A stretch of 10,775 nucleotides of DNA, from assembly GCA_013043295.1 (NCBI GenBank), contig JABDOO010000126.1, forward strand, positions 1-10,775. The letters run 5' to 3'. This stretch comes from Candidatus Nitrosopumilus sp. GTDB lineage: Archaea > Thermoproteota > Nitrososphaeria > Nitrososphaerales > Nitrosopumilaceae. Of this stretch, positions 1-7,064 are shown piece by piece (within the stretch, counting starts at the first letter, position 1; each line of letters begins with the position of its first letter). The notes beneath the pieces were generated by a model. The model saw only the letters and a program-made list of their open reading frames with translations, had not been told where the DNA came from and did no database searches. Position numbers and translations under genes: made by a program.

Positions 1-876
1 CTAAACAAAATGACTGGTGCCAAATCAACTGTAGGTGCTTTTCAATTTACAACGTTAACAGTAGTACCAGGAATGATGGATTATAGAGGTGCCAAAATCC
101 AAGTATTGGATTTGCCAGGTATTATCAAAGGTGCATCTACAGGTAAAGGGTTAGGAAAAAGAATCTTATCAGTTGCAAGAACTGCAGATTTAGTATTATT
201 GGTTTTGGACGTATTTCAGCCCTATCACGAAGATGTTCTTACTACAGAATTAGGAAACATTGGAATCAGATTAAACCAATTACCCCCAAACATTACTATT
301 GAAAAAGCATCAATGGGAGGTATCGCAGTTGCACAACAAGTAAAGTTAACAAAAATTACAGAGAAACATCTCAAGGACATTTTACACCTTTACGGTTTAG
401 TTAGTGCCAGAGTTGTAATTAGAGAAGACATTACATCAGAGCAATTAGCAGATCATATTGCAGGAAATATCAGTTACTCAAAAGCTCTTACAATTCTAAA
501 CAAAATTGATTTGGTAGATGAAGAATTTCTAAAGGATTTAAAAACAAAAATTAAATCAGATGTAATTGAAGTATCTGCAAATTCAGATACAAATATCGAA
601 TTACTGAAAGAAAAAATTTATGAAAAATTAAAATTCATTCGAATATACATGCGGCCTAAAGGTGGTGAAACAGATTTCAAAGAACCATTTATTGCAAGAG
701 AAGGAGACACTGTAGAAGACATTTGTAATAAACTTCATCGCAGGTTACGAAGAGAGTTCAGATATGGTTTAGTTTGGGGAAAGAGTGTAAAATTTGGAGG
801 ACAAAGAGTTGGATTAAATCATGTACTGCTTGATGAAGATGTGTTAACTATCATCAAACAACGTGGAATCCAATGA
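1..876 (+). CDS. DRG-family GTP-binding protein with C-terminal TGS domain (5' end cut by window edge)
   Basis: This is a translation-associated GTPase of the DRG (developmentally regulated GTP-binding) branch of the Obg superfamily, a family known to associate with ribosomes; the exact role in archaea is unclear. The reading frame is open to base 1 (Leu-Asn-Lys before the first ATG at 10). That LNK continues the helix after the P-loop in relatives, so the ATG at 10 is internal and the N-terminal helix and G1 P-loop lie outside the window. Counting from that ATG, a switch-I FTTLT stretch is at 13-17, G3 DLPG at 34-37, G4 NKID at 164-167, G5 SA at 189-190, and a TGS domain at about 210-286 with the family-typical block around GGQRVGLNHVLL. 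Relatives are about 365 residues, so roughly 75 are missing. An AT-rich gap follows before the next gene. Confidence 0.93.
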   Translation, partial: LNKMTGAKSTVGAFQFTTLTVVPGMMDYRGAKIQVLDLPGIIKGASTGKGLGKRILSVARTADLVLLVLDVFQPYHEDVLTTELGNIGIRLNQLPPNITIEKASMGGIAVAQQVKLTKITEKHLKDILHLYGLVSARVVIREDITSEQLADHIAGNISYSKALTILNKIDLVDEEFLKDLKTKIKSDVIEVSANSDTNIELLKEKIYEKLKFIRIYMRPKGGETDFKEPFIAREGDTVEDICNKLHRRLRREFRYGLVWGKSVKFGGQRVGLNHVLLDEDVLTIIKQRGIQ

Positions 877-1152
877 AAATAGATCAATAAACAAAAATTA
901 AAAGAAAATTAAAATGTTATAATTACAAATTTCCAAAATTAATTTTGAAAAAATAGAATATGCACGCACAAAATTTGATTATGCTTGAAAATATTTCATA
1001 CAAAATTAAAATTTAAGATTAAACTAGCATGATATCAAAATATTAACGATCAAAAGAAAAAATTAGAAAAAAATTACTCGAGAAATTGTAATCAGTTTGT
1101 GTAAATTTCTTTAGTTTAACCACTGAAAAACAATGAAAATGCGGATTCTATA
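877..1152. other. AT-rich intergenic region with no gene found
   Basis: This 276-base stretch is strongly A-rich on the plus strand. I find no convincing ORF, tRNA or structured RNA. It contains a perfect 14-base palindrome, CAAAATTAATTTTG (934-947), which may be chance in such sequence. The promoter of the downstream basic-protein gene should lie near its right end. Confidence 0.6.
1110..1121 (+). promoter_or_regulatory. Weak TATA-like element for the basic repeat protein
   Basis: The stretch TTTAGTTTAACC is the best TATA-like match before the ATG at 1153. Its distance would place transcription start around 1140, giving a leader of about 10 bases. The assignment rests on spacing and composition only. 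Confidence 0.3.
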
Positions 1153-1359
1153 ATGGCTACAAAAAGAAAAGCTGCAAAAGCAAAACGTACTGTTAAGAAA
1201 GCAGTAAAAAGAACTGCAACTAAAGCTAAGAAAGCAGTAAAAAGAACTGCAAGAAAAGCAGCTCCAAAGAGAAAGGCCGCAAAAAGAAAAGCAGCACCTA
1301 AACGTAAAGCTGCAAAACGCAGAGCCGCTCCAAAGAGAAAAGCAGCAAAAAGACGATAA
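1153..1359 (+). CDS. Histone-H1-like, Lys/Arg/Ala-rich repeat protein
   Basis: This is a 68-residue protein with 22 Lys, 13 Arg and 21 Ala, so 35 residues (51%) are basic and none is acidic. From residue 4 on it can be cut into six 11-residue units: 4-14, 15-25, 26-36, 37-47, 48-58 and 59-68 (last unit one short). Two units read KKAVKRTA(T/R)KA and three read APKRKAAKR(K/R)(A). The composition resembles histone H1 C-terminal tails and bacterial H1-like proteins, which bind DNA without a fixed fold. A nucleic-acid-binding, chromatin-compacting role is therefore inferred; RNA or ribosome binding is also possible. There is no signal peptide or membrane segment. The gene is monocistronic, convergent with the collagen-like gene, and followed by a hairpin and T-rich tract. 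The clean coding frame with synonymous variation between repeats argues that it is a real gene. Confidence 0.85.
   Translation: MATKRKAAKAKRTVKKAVKRTATKAKKAVKRTARKAAPKRKAAKRKAAPKRKAAKRRAAPKRKAAKRR
1195..1356 (+). repeat. Five tandem 33-base coding repeats
   Basis: The units are 1195-1227, 1228-1260, 1261-1293, 1294-1326 and 1327-1356, each encoding 11 residues of the basic protein. The first two are nearly identical in DNA. The last three share protein sequence but differ at synonymous positions (AGA versus CGT/CGC arginine codons), so expansion is not recent and the peptide has been kept by selection. Confidence 0.8.
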
Positions 1360-1413
1360 GATCGTCAGTTAACTAACAATCGTCAAAAAGACGGCGGATT
1401 GTTTTCATTTTTC
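1352..1413 (+). terminator. Hairpins and T-rich tract after the basic protein gene
   Basis: GACGAT (1352-1357) and ATCGTC (1361-1366) form a perfect 6-base stem with a 3-base loop overlapping the stop codon. A second stem pairs CAATC-GTC (1377-1384) with GAC-GATTG (1390-1401) around an AAAAA loop, with a GGCG bulge. TTTTCATTTTTCT follows (1402-1414). In archaea the T-tract is the functional part of a terminator. The second hairpin lies between two convergent genes and its AAAAA loop reads TTTTT on the other strand. Confidence 0.5.
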
Positions 1414-1461
1414 TAACATTCCTAGAGTAAACTGTAGTGGTTTATTTTTAGAATTGAATTT

Positions 1462-3075
1462 CTAGTAAAGATAGCTCATCAACTTGATCTGTTCTTCAGT
1501 TGTGATGATATCTTTGGCTGTAAGTATTTCTAGTAAATCTTTAAAGATTGCTTTTTGTTCTGCAGACATTCCACCTGATGGGCCTTTTTCTCCAGGTGGA
1601 CCTGGTGGACCTCTTGGACCTGCAGGGCCTACGGGACCTTGTCCACCTACAGGACCTTGCTCACCTATTGAACCAATTGGACCAGTTGGACCACGTTCAC
1701 CTTGTGGACCTTGAATTCCTTGTGGACCTTGTGGACCTTTTTCTCCAGATGGACCAGTGGTTCCTCGTTCACCTTGTGAACCTTGTGGACCTTGTGGGCC
1801 TTTTTCTCCAGGAGCTCCAATAGGACCAGTTTGTCCTTTTTCTCCAATAGGACCAACAGAACCTTTGTCACCTTTTTCTCCTTGTGGACCTGGAACTCCA
1901 GTTAATCCTTTAGAACCAGCTGGACCTTGTGGACCTTGTGGACCTTTTTCTCCAATAGGACCTTCAACACCTTTGTTTCCTTTTTCTCCCATTGGTCCAG
2001 GTGGACCGTTAATTCCTTTATCACCAAGTGGACCTGTTGGACCAGTTAATCCTTTATCACCAAGTGGACCAGGTGGACCTAGCGGACCTTTGTCACCAGG
2101 AGAACCCACTGGACCTTTTTCTCCAATAGGGCCAGGGCCACCTTGAATTCCTTTTTCTCCTTGAACACCGGCCAATCCAGTTGGACCTTTTTCTCCTGGA
2201 GGACCAGTCGGACCAGTTAATCCTTTATCGCCAGATACACCTTGGGGACCATCATCACCTTTGTCACCAGGAACACCTCTTAATCCAGTTGCTCCTTTTT
2301 CTCCAATAGGACCAGTAGGACCTTTTTCTCCTTTGTCACCAGTTGCTCCTTTTAATCCAGAAAGTCCTTTTTCTCCAATAGGACCAGTTGGTCCTTTTTC
2401 TCCTTTGTCACCAGGTGGACCGTTAATTCCTTTGTCACCTTTATCTCCTTTATCTCCAGTAATTCCTTTATCGCCAGTTAATCCTCTATCTCCAGAAATT
2501 CCTTTGTCACCGGCAGGACCTTTGTCACCAGTTGCTCCTTTGTCACCAGGTGGACCAGTGGGTCCATCAGGTCCTTTATTTCCTGTTGGACCTTGTTTTC
2601 CTGGAGGACCAGCAGGACCTTTGTCACCAGGTGGACCAGCAGAACCGCCAGCATTTGTTTTTGAACTACGTTTAGGTTTTGGACTATCAGAAATTGTTTC
2701 AGGTTTTGTTTCAATTGTTCTTTCAGATTTTGTTTCAGATTTTGATGATGACTTTGCTAATGGAACATCAAACACAGTATGTAATGAAGAAAATAAATCA
2801 GTTACAACAATCCAAATTGTATCAAGATTAGAAATAGAAGAAGGTAAAGGGTTTGACGGAGAACCTAGTGTCTCAGAAAACAATCCATCTTTTACTCTAA
2901 GATGGAAATTTCCTCTCCATAAAGATGAAAATTGTTTAGATCTTATTGCATCATCAGTGGGTTTACTATCAGTAATTGCAATTTGAGCTTCATATACACC
3001 GGATTGCTTGAAAGGTGCCTGTCCTTGAATCTCTAATCGTGGCTGAGATGACACAATCGTTTGTGTATATTTCAA
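1462..3075 (-). CDS. Collagen-like Gly-X-Y triple-helix protein
   Basis: This 537-residue protein has three parts. Residues 1-105 form a unique, probably beta-rich N-terminal domain, followed by a Ser/Lys/Glu/Thr linker (about 106-143). Residues 144-500 are Gly-X-Y repeats, about 119 triplets with no interruption that I can find. Residues 501-537 are a predicted helical tail that may start trimerisation. The repeats are dominated by GDK, GEK and GPx; Lys-Gly-Asp/Glu pairs are known to stabilise bacterial collagens that lack hydroxyproline. I see no signal peptide, transmembrane segment or LPXTG-like anchor, so the location is unclear. The start written here is TTG at 3075, the only one after an in-frame stop. 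A GTG at 3054 (residue 8) fits the TATA-like element better. Long open frames on other frames here are repeat shadows. The function is unknown; a structural fibre, surface or adhesive role is inference. Confidence 0.9.
   Translation of the reverse strand: MKYTQTIVSSQPRLEIQGQAPFKQSGVYEAQIAITDSKPTDDAIRSKQFSSLWRGNFHLRVKDGLFSETLGSPSNPLPSSISNLDTIWIVVTDLFSSLHTVFDVPLAKSSSKSETKSERTIETKPETISDSPKPKRSSKTNAGGSAGPPGDKGPAGPPGKQGPTGNKGPDGPTGPPGDKGATGDKGPAGDKGISGDRGLTGDKGITGDKGDKGDKGINGPPGDKGEKGPTGPIGEKGLSGLKGATGDKGEKGPTGPIGEKGATGLRGVPGDKGDDGPQGVSGDKGLTGPTGPPGEKGPTGLAGVQGEKGIQGGPGPIGEKGPVGSPGDKGPLGPPGPLGDKGLTGPTGPLGDKGINGPPGPMGEKGNKGVEGPIGEKGPQGPQGPAGSKGLTGVPGPQGEKGDKGSVGPIGEKGQTGPIGAPGEKGPQGPQGSQGERGTTGPSGEKGPQGPQGIQGPQGERGPTGPIGSIGEQGPVGGQGPVGPAGPRGPPGPPGEKGPSGGMSAEQKAIFKDLLEILTAKDIITTEEQIKLMSYLY
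1576..2646 (-). repeat. Gly-X-Y coding repeat tract (9-base period, longer internal duplications)
   Basis: The 9-base period encodes the collagen triplets. The motif GPIGEKG occurs five times, and its plus-strand DNA (TTTTTCTCCAATAGGRCC) is nearly identical each time. One 24-residue block beginning GDKGEKGPTGPIGEKG is repeated directly in tandem (72-base period), pointing to growth by duplication or slippage. Repeat number may vary between strains. Confidence 0.85.
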
Positions 3076-3082
3076 GTATTTC

Positions 3083-3091
3083 TGTATTTAG
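3083..3091 (-). promoter_or_regulatory. TATA-like element of the collagen-like gene
   Basis: On the minus strand this reads TCTAAATAC, the only TATA-like stretch close to the gene. It lies just 8-16 bases before the TTG at 3075 but about 33 before the GTG at 3054, so the GTG could be the true start with a very short leader. Confidence 0.35.
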
Positions 3092-3095
3092 ATCG

Positions 3096-3112
3096 CTTGA
3101 ACCTAGTTCAAG
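3096..3112. promoter_or_regulatory. Perfect inverted repeat CTTGAAC-CTA-GTTCAAG, possible operator
   Basis: Two 7-base arms with a 3-base spacer lie in the 104-base region between the divergent collagen-like and TPR genes, directly upstream of the collagen TATA-like element. A further copy of the right arm with the same flank (TTCAAGTAT, 3071-3079 and 3107-3115) sits at the collagen start. The arrangement looks like binding sites for a dimeric regulator; no regulator gene is adjacent. Confidence 0.5.
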
Positions 3113-3148
3113 TATAGGCTTACCTGCGATAGGCGCAATTAAGGTTGG

Positions 3149-3158
3149 TATTTATCTA
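3149..3158 (+). promoter_or_regulatory. TATA-like box of the TPR gene
   Basis: TATTTATCTA is centred about 26 bases before the GTG at 3180. This is the distance expected for a leaderless archaeal transcript and supports the GTG start. Confidence 0.55.
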
Positions 3159-3179
3159 GATTAAACGTGATAATGAGCT

Positions 3180-4301
3180 GTGAAGAAACCATTTGGTAGA
3201 AAATCAAAAGAGGCTGAGAAACCAAAGGAAGACAAGACAATTCCTAGAGAACGAAGTCTAGTAGATGTAGATTATAATCGTAAAAAATTATTTAAAAAAG
3301 GCGTCAATTTGATGGCAGATGAAAAATTAGAAGAAGCCATTGAAATTTTTGAGCAGGCATTAAGAATTGAACCAGATAATGTTGAAACTTTAATGAAGAT
3401 AGGATATGCAAGATTCCATCTTGATGAACATGCAGAAGCATTGAAAGTATATGATAAAATTCTAGAAATTGATGTAACAAATCCAGAAGCTTGGAATCTA
3501 AAGGGATTAGTACATTATGAACAAAAAAATTATGCCAAGGCACTTGATTCTGCTCAAAAAGCTATAGAATCAGATCCAACATATGGGATGGCATGGTATA
3601 ATCAAGCATGTTTCTTATCATTACTCAACCAAGTACCAGAAGCATTAGAATCTCTAAAACGTTCAATAGAGATTGATGTGAAGAATGCTAGAAAATCTAT
3701 CAGAGACAAAGACTTCATGAATGTAAGAATTGAAGAAGGTTTCAAAAGAATTCAAGAAGTTGTAGTTTTAGAATCAGTCAGACAAGGATACCACACACTA
3801 GGAGCTATTGTATGGACAACATTTCTAGATAAAATTGATGCAGAGACAGCTCTTAAGAAATTATTAGAGAAAGGATTGATTGTTCAGAATGAAAAACGAG
3901 ATGGGTTAAGTAAGATTCCAATTTATGATCTTGCAGACAACATTGCAGAAAAAATTGGTAAAGAGAAGAAAGGATTGTTTGGAATTACTAAAAAGACATT
4001 ACCAAAGCCAGTTAAAAATTTGAAAGAGCTCAGCCAAGCTATTCAATCAGTCAAGGAAGCAATTGAAGAAGAAGATATAGATAAAACAATAGAAATTTTT
4101 GATGTTTTCATCGACCCAAAGAAATCAGGTGAACAAATGATTGAGAATTTCTTTGATGAACACAGAGAGATTAGATTATGGAAAATTAGATTAAAAGATA
4201 GAGGAGTAGATTACTTGATTGACAATAAAGAGAAGATGATTGTGTTGTTTGATAATATTGAAGGCACAGTGACAAAAAAGCTTCGAAGTGAAATTTCTTA
4301 A
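3180..4301 (+). CDS. TPR-repeat protein with C-terminal winged-helix-like region
   Basis: This 373-residue soluble protein has a very basic N-terminus (residues 1-20, KKPFGRKSK) followed by about four tetratricopeptide repeats at roughly 32-67, 68-101, 102-135 and 136-169. Recurring signatures include EEAIEIFEQALRIEPDN, AWNLKGLVHYEQKNYAKAL and AWYNQACFLSLL. Residues about 197-270 resemble a winged-helix fold (ETALKKLLEKGLI followed by a possible wing), and 280-373 is a charged helical tail. TPRs mediate protein-protein contacts; the partner and role are unknown. The start is GTG, the only option after in-frame stops at 3171-3176, and it is supported by a TATA-like box. The gene is divergent from the collagen-like gene and could share regulation with it. 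Its stop codon touches that of the sulfurtransferase gene. Confidence 0.85.
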   Translation: MKKPFGRKSKEAEKPKEDKTIPRERSLVDVDYNRKKLFKKGVNLMADEKLEEAIEIFEQALRIEPDNVETLMKIGYARFHLDEHAEALKVYDKILEIDVTNPEAWNLKGLVHYEQKNYAKALDSAQKAIESDPTYGMAWYNQACFLSLLNQVPEALESLKRSIEIDVKNARKSIRDKDFMNVRIEEGFKRIQEVVVLESVRQGYHTLGAIVWTTFLDKIDAETALKKLLEKGLIVQNEKRDGLSKIPIYDLADNIAEKIGKEKKGLFGITKKTLPKPVKNLKELSQAIQSVKEAIEEEDIDKTIEIFDVFIDPKKSGEQMIENFFDEHREIRLWKIRLKDRGVDYLIDNKEKMIVLFDNIEGTVTKKLRSEIS

Positions 4302-5108
4302 TTATTCTGCAGACAAGTCCCAGTAACTAGCATCTTCTTGTTTTTCAGTAGGTTTTTGAAGGTTCTTCCATTCCTTGAAAGAGCGAACATACAGTTTTGC
4401 ATTTGGCAAGCCAGCAGATTTTAGAGCATAGTATGCCAAACCAGAGAGAGTGCCCACACTACCACAATAGGTGATAATTTCAGAATTTCCAGTGACTCCA
4501 CGGTTATCTAATAATCGCTTCATGTCCTCTTTTGGGCGTAAAATTTTATCATTTGATGCCAAAGTTCGATAAGGCAGGCTAATTGCCCCAGGAATGTGTT
4601 GTTCAAGAAAATTCAGTCTTTCCCTATTATCGATTAGAATTACATCATCCCGGCTTTTTGCCGTCTCCAAATAGTCAGAGGTAGCCAAAATGTCAGGTTG
4701 AAGTTTTAGTGAATGCTCTTTAGCTTGAATCTCAGGAACAGTTGAATCATTTTCTAATCCCAAAGATTTCCAATGACCATATGTTGATTCAAGCAGGGTC
4801 ACATCAGAATGCCCCAAATATTCTAATGTCCAAGCTACTCTAGATGCCAATGCTCCAAAAGTATCATCATAAACTACAACAGGTGTCTCATCATCAATTC
4901 CCATAGAGTTTACAAGTTTCAAAACTCGTTCAGGGCTATCATCAGATAAAAGATTAGCCAAGGGCAAGTTTACAGAAGTTGGGATATGATCTTGTTTATA
5001 ATCTGCCTCTCGTCTTACGTCAATTACTCTTACACTTTTATCTCGAATTTCTGAACGTAAAGAATCTACATCAGTTGTGATCTTATCTGATTCTGTCAAG
5101 CAGCACAT
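4302..5108 (-). CDS. Two-domain rhodanese sulfurtransferase
   Basis: This 268-residue protein has tandem rhodanese domains, the layout of thiosulfate/3-mercaptopyruvate sulfurtransferases. The first domain (about 10-120) has VIDVRREADYKQDHIPTSV and carries Asp-Asp (81-82) where a catalytic cysteine would be, so it is inactive. The second (about 138-255) has LIDNRERLNFLEQHIPGA and the active-site loop C215-G-S-V-G-T, where Cys215 should carry the persulfide. The length matches the family, and the enzyme should be cytoplasmic. Sulfur donor and acceptor cannot be told from the sequence; the loop fits neither CRKGVT nor CGSGVT exactly. The ATG at 5108 overlaps the end of the upstream sulfite reductase by 13 bases, so translational coupling and a role in sulfur handling with that enzyme are likely. 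Cysteines 2 and 3 directly follow the initiator Met. Confidence 0.9.
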   Translation of the reverse strand: MCCLTESDKITTDVDSLRSEIRDKSVRVIDVRREADYKQDHIPTSVNLPLANLLSDDSPERVLKLVNSMGIDDETPVVVYDDTFGALASRVAWTLEYLGHSDVTLLESTYGHWKSLGLENDSTVPEIQAKEHSLKLQPDILATSDYLETAKSRDDVILIDNRERLNFLEQHIPGAISLPYRTLASNDKILRPKEDMKRLLDNRGVTGNSEIITYCGSVGTLSGLAYYALKSAGLPNAKLYVRSFKEWKNLQKPTEKQEDASYWDLSAE

Positions 5109-6907
5109 TCACCCTTTCCGGTTTTGGTGTGATAACTGGTATCACTTCCATAATCCAAGTAAAAGTCAGGATCTTCTTCAATTGTTGGAGGGACAACTAA
5201 GGGTTCCAATATTTTTTTAATGTCAGCAATGGATTTTATTTGAGAATCTTCATTTCCATTAACTACTCTATGAATCCAAGATTTTAGAGTGTCATCAGGT
5301 TTTTTATTTTCTTTGAATATCTCAATAATTTTGAGGATTACAGGAATTACTCGTTTAGCAGGAACTCTCTGAATGGTTTGTCCCAACATTGTATCCCCAT
5401 CTGAACGTCCACCTAAGGACATTTGATAATTGGCATACATGTCTTTGCCAACACGTCCTCCACCCCCAAAGAATCCGATGGTTGCAATACCATGTTGTCC
5501 ACATGAATTTGGACAACCACTAATCTTAATTGAAGAATCACTAAGATCATCATCCTCATCTAACTTTAATTCAAGGAATTTTCTCTGGATTTCTTTTGCC
5601 AATCTATGAGAATTTGTTAATGCTAAATTACAAGAGGTGGTTCCCGAACATCCAATCGGAGCAGTCATAGTCAGGGCGCCAGATTTTGCCAATCCAGCCT
5701 CTAGGAGTTTAGAGTATAATTTTGGCAAATCATCCTCATGGACATATCTGAGTGCAATATTTTGTGAAAATCCAGATCTAGCCTTACCTTCTGAAGAAAA
5801 GTTTCGAATAATATCAGCTAATGCAGAAAGTTGGCTAGAAGTGATATCGCCTGCCTCAAGGGTAAGAAAGACCGAACGATAATCGGCTTGAGTTTGTTTA
5901 ACAGTATTTGTTTTGAGCCATCTTGCATAACCATCTGGCGTACTGTCACTACCACTTTCATCAGAGATTCGAATAGGTCGCTTTATGACATTAGGAGTAT
6001 GATCAACATCTAACTGTGTGATAACTGATTGGGTAGCACGAACTATTGCTCTTTCTTTTAGTACAAGGTTTTGGAAATTCTCCCAACCCATATCATTTAC
6101 AAGATAGCGCATTCTGTTTCGTGCAAGATTTTTTCTATCACCTAGTCTATCAAAGATTCTCACTACAGCAATTGATGTGTAAAGTAAATCTTCTTCTGGA
6201 GTAAAGTCTTCTAATTGATGTCCTACATATGATTTATTTCCTAATCCACCACCAAGGAATATTTTAAAACCTTTTTGTGGTGAACCGTCCACATCCCTAA
6301 TTTGTGGAATTAATCCGACATCCACCATTCTTACCATTCCATGTTTTTCACAACAAGTAAAATTGAATTTGAATTTACGTGGAAGGTTTTGAGCCATAGG
6401 GTTTCTCAAAAAGAATCGAGCGGTAGCAAGGGCATAAGGGGTTGAATCAAATTCTTCATCAGGGCAAACACCAGATAATGGACTACACATTACATTTCTA
6501 ACAGAGTTTCCACAAGCTTCTCTAGAGGTTAATCCAACTTCAGCCAGGCCTCTAAATATTTCTGAAACATCTTCTAAAATTACCCAGTGGAGTTGGATAT
6601 TTTCACGAGTTGAAAAGTGTGCACTGCCAATAGAGTATTGTTCACTTAATTGAGATATTTTTTCAATTTGATCAGGATAAACTTCTCCTGCAGGTAGTTT
6701 GATACGCACCATTGCATAGTCACCAGTCATTCGAGTTCCATATGCACCATGTTGAAGTCTAAATCTCCTGAAACTATCTTCATCATATTTTCCCTGACGG
6801 AACATCTTTACAGTTTTAGCAAAGTTATCTGCCTCTTCAATTCTGCCCCAATTAATTTTAGATTTTACAGAATCTGGAGAAGACTGTTTTAGATCAGATA
6901 CGGTCAA
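5096..6907 (-). CDS. Ferredoxin-type siroheme sulfite (or nitrite) reductase
   Basis: This 603-residue enzyme has two ferredoxin-like plus two catalytic siroheme/[4Fe-4S] modules and carries out six-electron reduction of sulfite to sulfide or nitrite to ammonia. The cluster ligands are visible as C420-x5-C426 and C465-x3-C469 (in SGCPNSCGQHG). Siroheme-pocket basic residues are R101 (STRENIQLHW), R137 (VRNVMCSPLSG), K178 and K180 (LPRKFKF). In the family, K-x-K at the last position is typical of sulfite reductases, whereas nitrite reductases usually have K-x-N, so sulfite is favoured. The adjacent rhodanese agrees. No flavin domain is present, so ferredoxin is the likely donor. The start is TTG at 6907; a TATA-like box about 29 bases upstream supports it and no in-frame ATG lies before it. 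The tail (about 575-603) ends in GKGECAA, with a cysteine three residues from the end. Confidence 0.92.
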   Translation of the reverse strand: MTVSDLKQSSPDSVKSKINWGRIEEADNFAKTVKMFRQGKYDEDSFRRFRLQHGAYGTRMTGDYAMVRIKLPAGEVYPDQIEKISQLSEQYSIGSAHFSTRENIQLHWVILEDVSEIFRGLAEVGLTSREACGNSVRNVMCSPLSGVCPDEEFDSTPYALATARFFLRNPMAQNLPRKFKFNFTCCEKHGMVRMVDVGLIPQIRDVDGSPQKGFKIFLGGGLGNKSYVGHQLEDFTPEEDLLYTSIAVVRIFDRLGDRKNLARNRMRYLVNDMGWENFQNLVLKERAIVRATQSVITQLDVDHTPNVIKRPIRISDESGSDSTPDGYARWLKTNTVKQTQADYRSVFLTLEAGDITSSQLSALADIIRNFSSEGKARSGFSQNIALRYVHEDDLPKLYSKLLEAGLAKSGALTMTAPIGCSGTTSCNLALTNSHRLAKEIQRKFLELKLDEDDDLSDSSIKISGCPNSCGQHGIATIGFFGGGGRVGKDMYANYQMSLGGRSDGDTMLGQTIQRVPAKRVIPVILKIIEIFKENKKPDDTLKSWIHRVVNGNEDSQIKSIADIKKILEPLVVPPTIEEDPDFYLDYGSDTSYHTKTGKGECAA

Positions 6908-6930
6908 TACAAAGAAATTTCTTTTAGTTT

Positions 6931-6942
6931 GGATATAAATTT
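6931..6942 (-). promoter_or_regulatory. TATA-like box of the sulfite reductase operon
   Basis: On the minus strand this reads AAATTTATATCC, centred about 29 bases before the TTG at 6907. It implies a leaderless or very short-leader transcript covering the reductase and sulfurtransferase genes. Confidence 0.6.
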
Positions 6943-7064
6943 TTGATATTTGGAGTTTTTAGGAGAGATAATTTCCTTAGAGTACAAAATTTTCCTATTT
7001 CTATGCAGGATGTAAAGAATGAAAAGCGTTAGTAGCACCTAATTTTTTGAAAAAATATGTGGGA

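Noticed and set aside
934..947. Perfect palindrome CAAAATTAATTTTG
   Set aside because: It lies in extremely AT-rich intergenic DNA, with no second copy or positioned promoter; likely chance.
1133..1153. Six-codon mini-ORF (MKMRIL) whose TAA overlaps the ATG of the basic protein
   Set aside because: The likely transcription start (from the TATA-like element) lies downstream of its first ATG; probably chance.
1576..2646. Regular repeats suggestive of a CRISPR or satellite array
   Set aside because: The period is a multiple of 9 bases and preserves a Gly-X-Y reading frame throughout; there is no repeat-spacer pattern.
1484..2986. Several long open frames on both strands within the collagen-like gene
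   Set aside because: They are pro/leu-rich frame shadows created by the 9-base repeat; the minus-strand Gly-X-Y frame explains them and has sensible unique ends.
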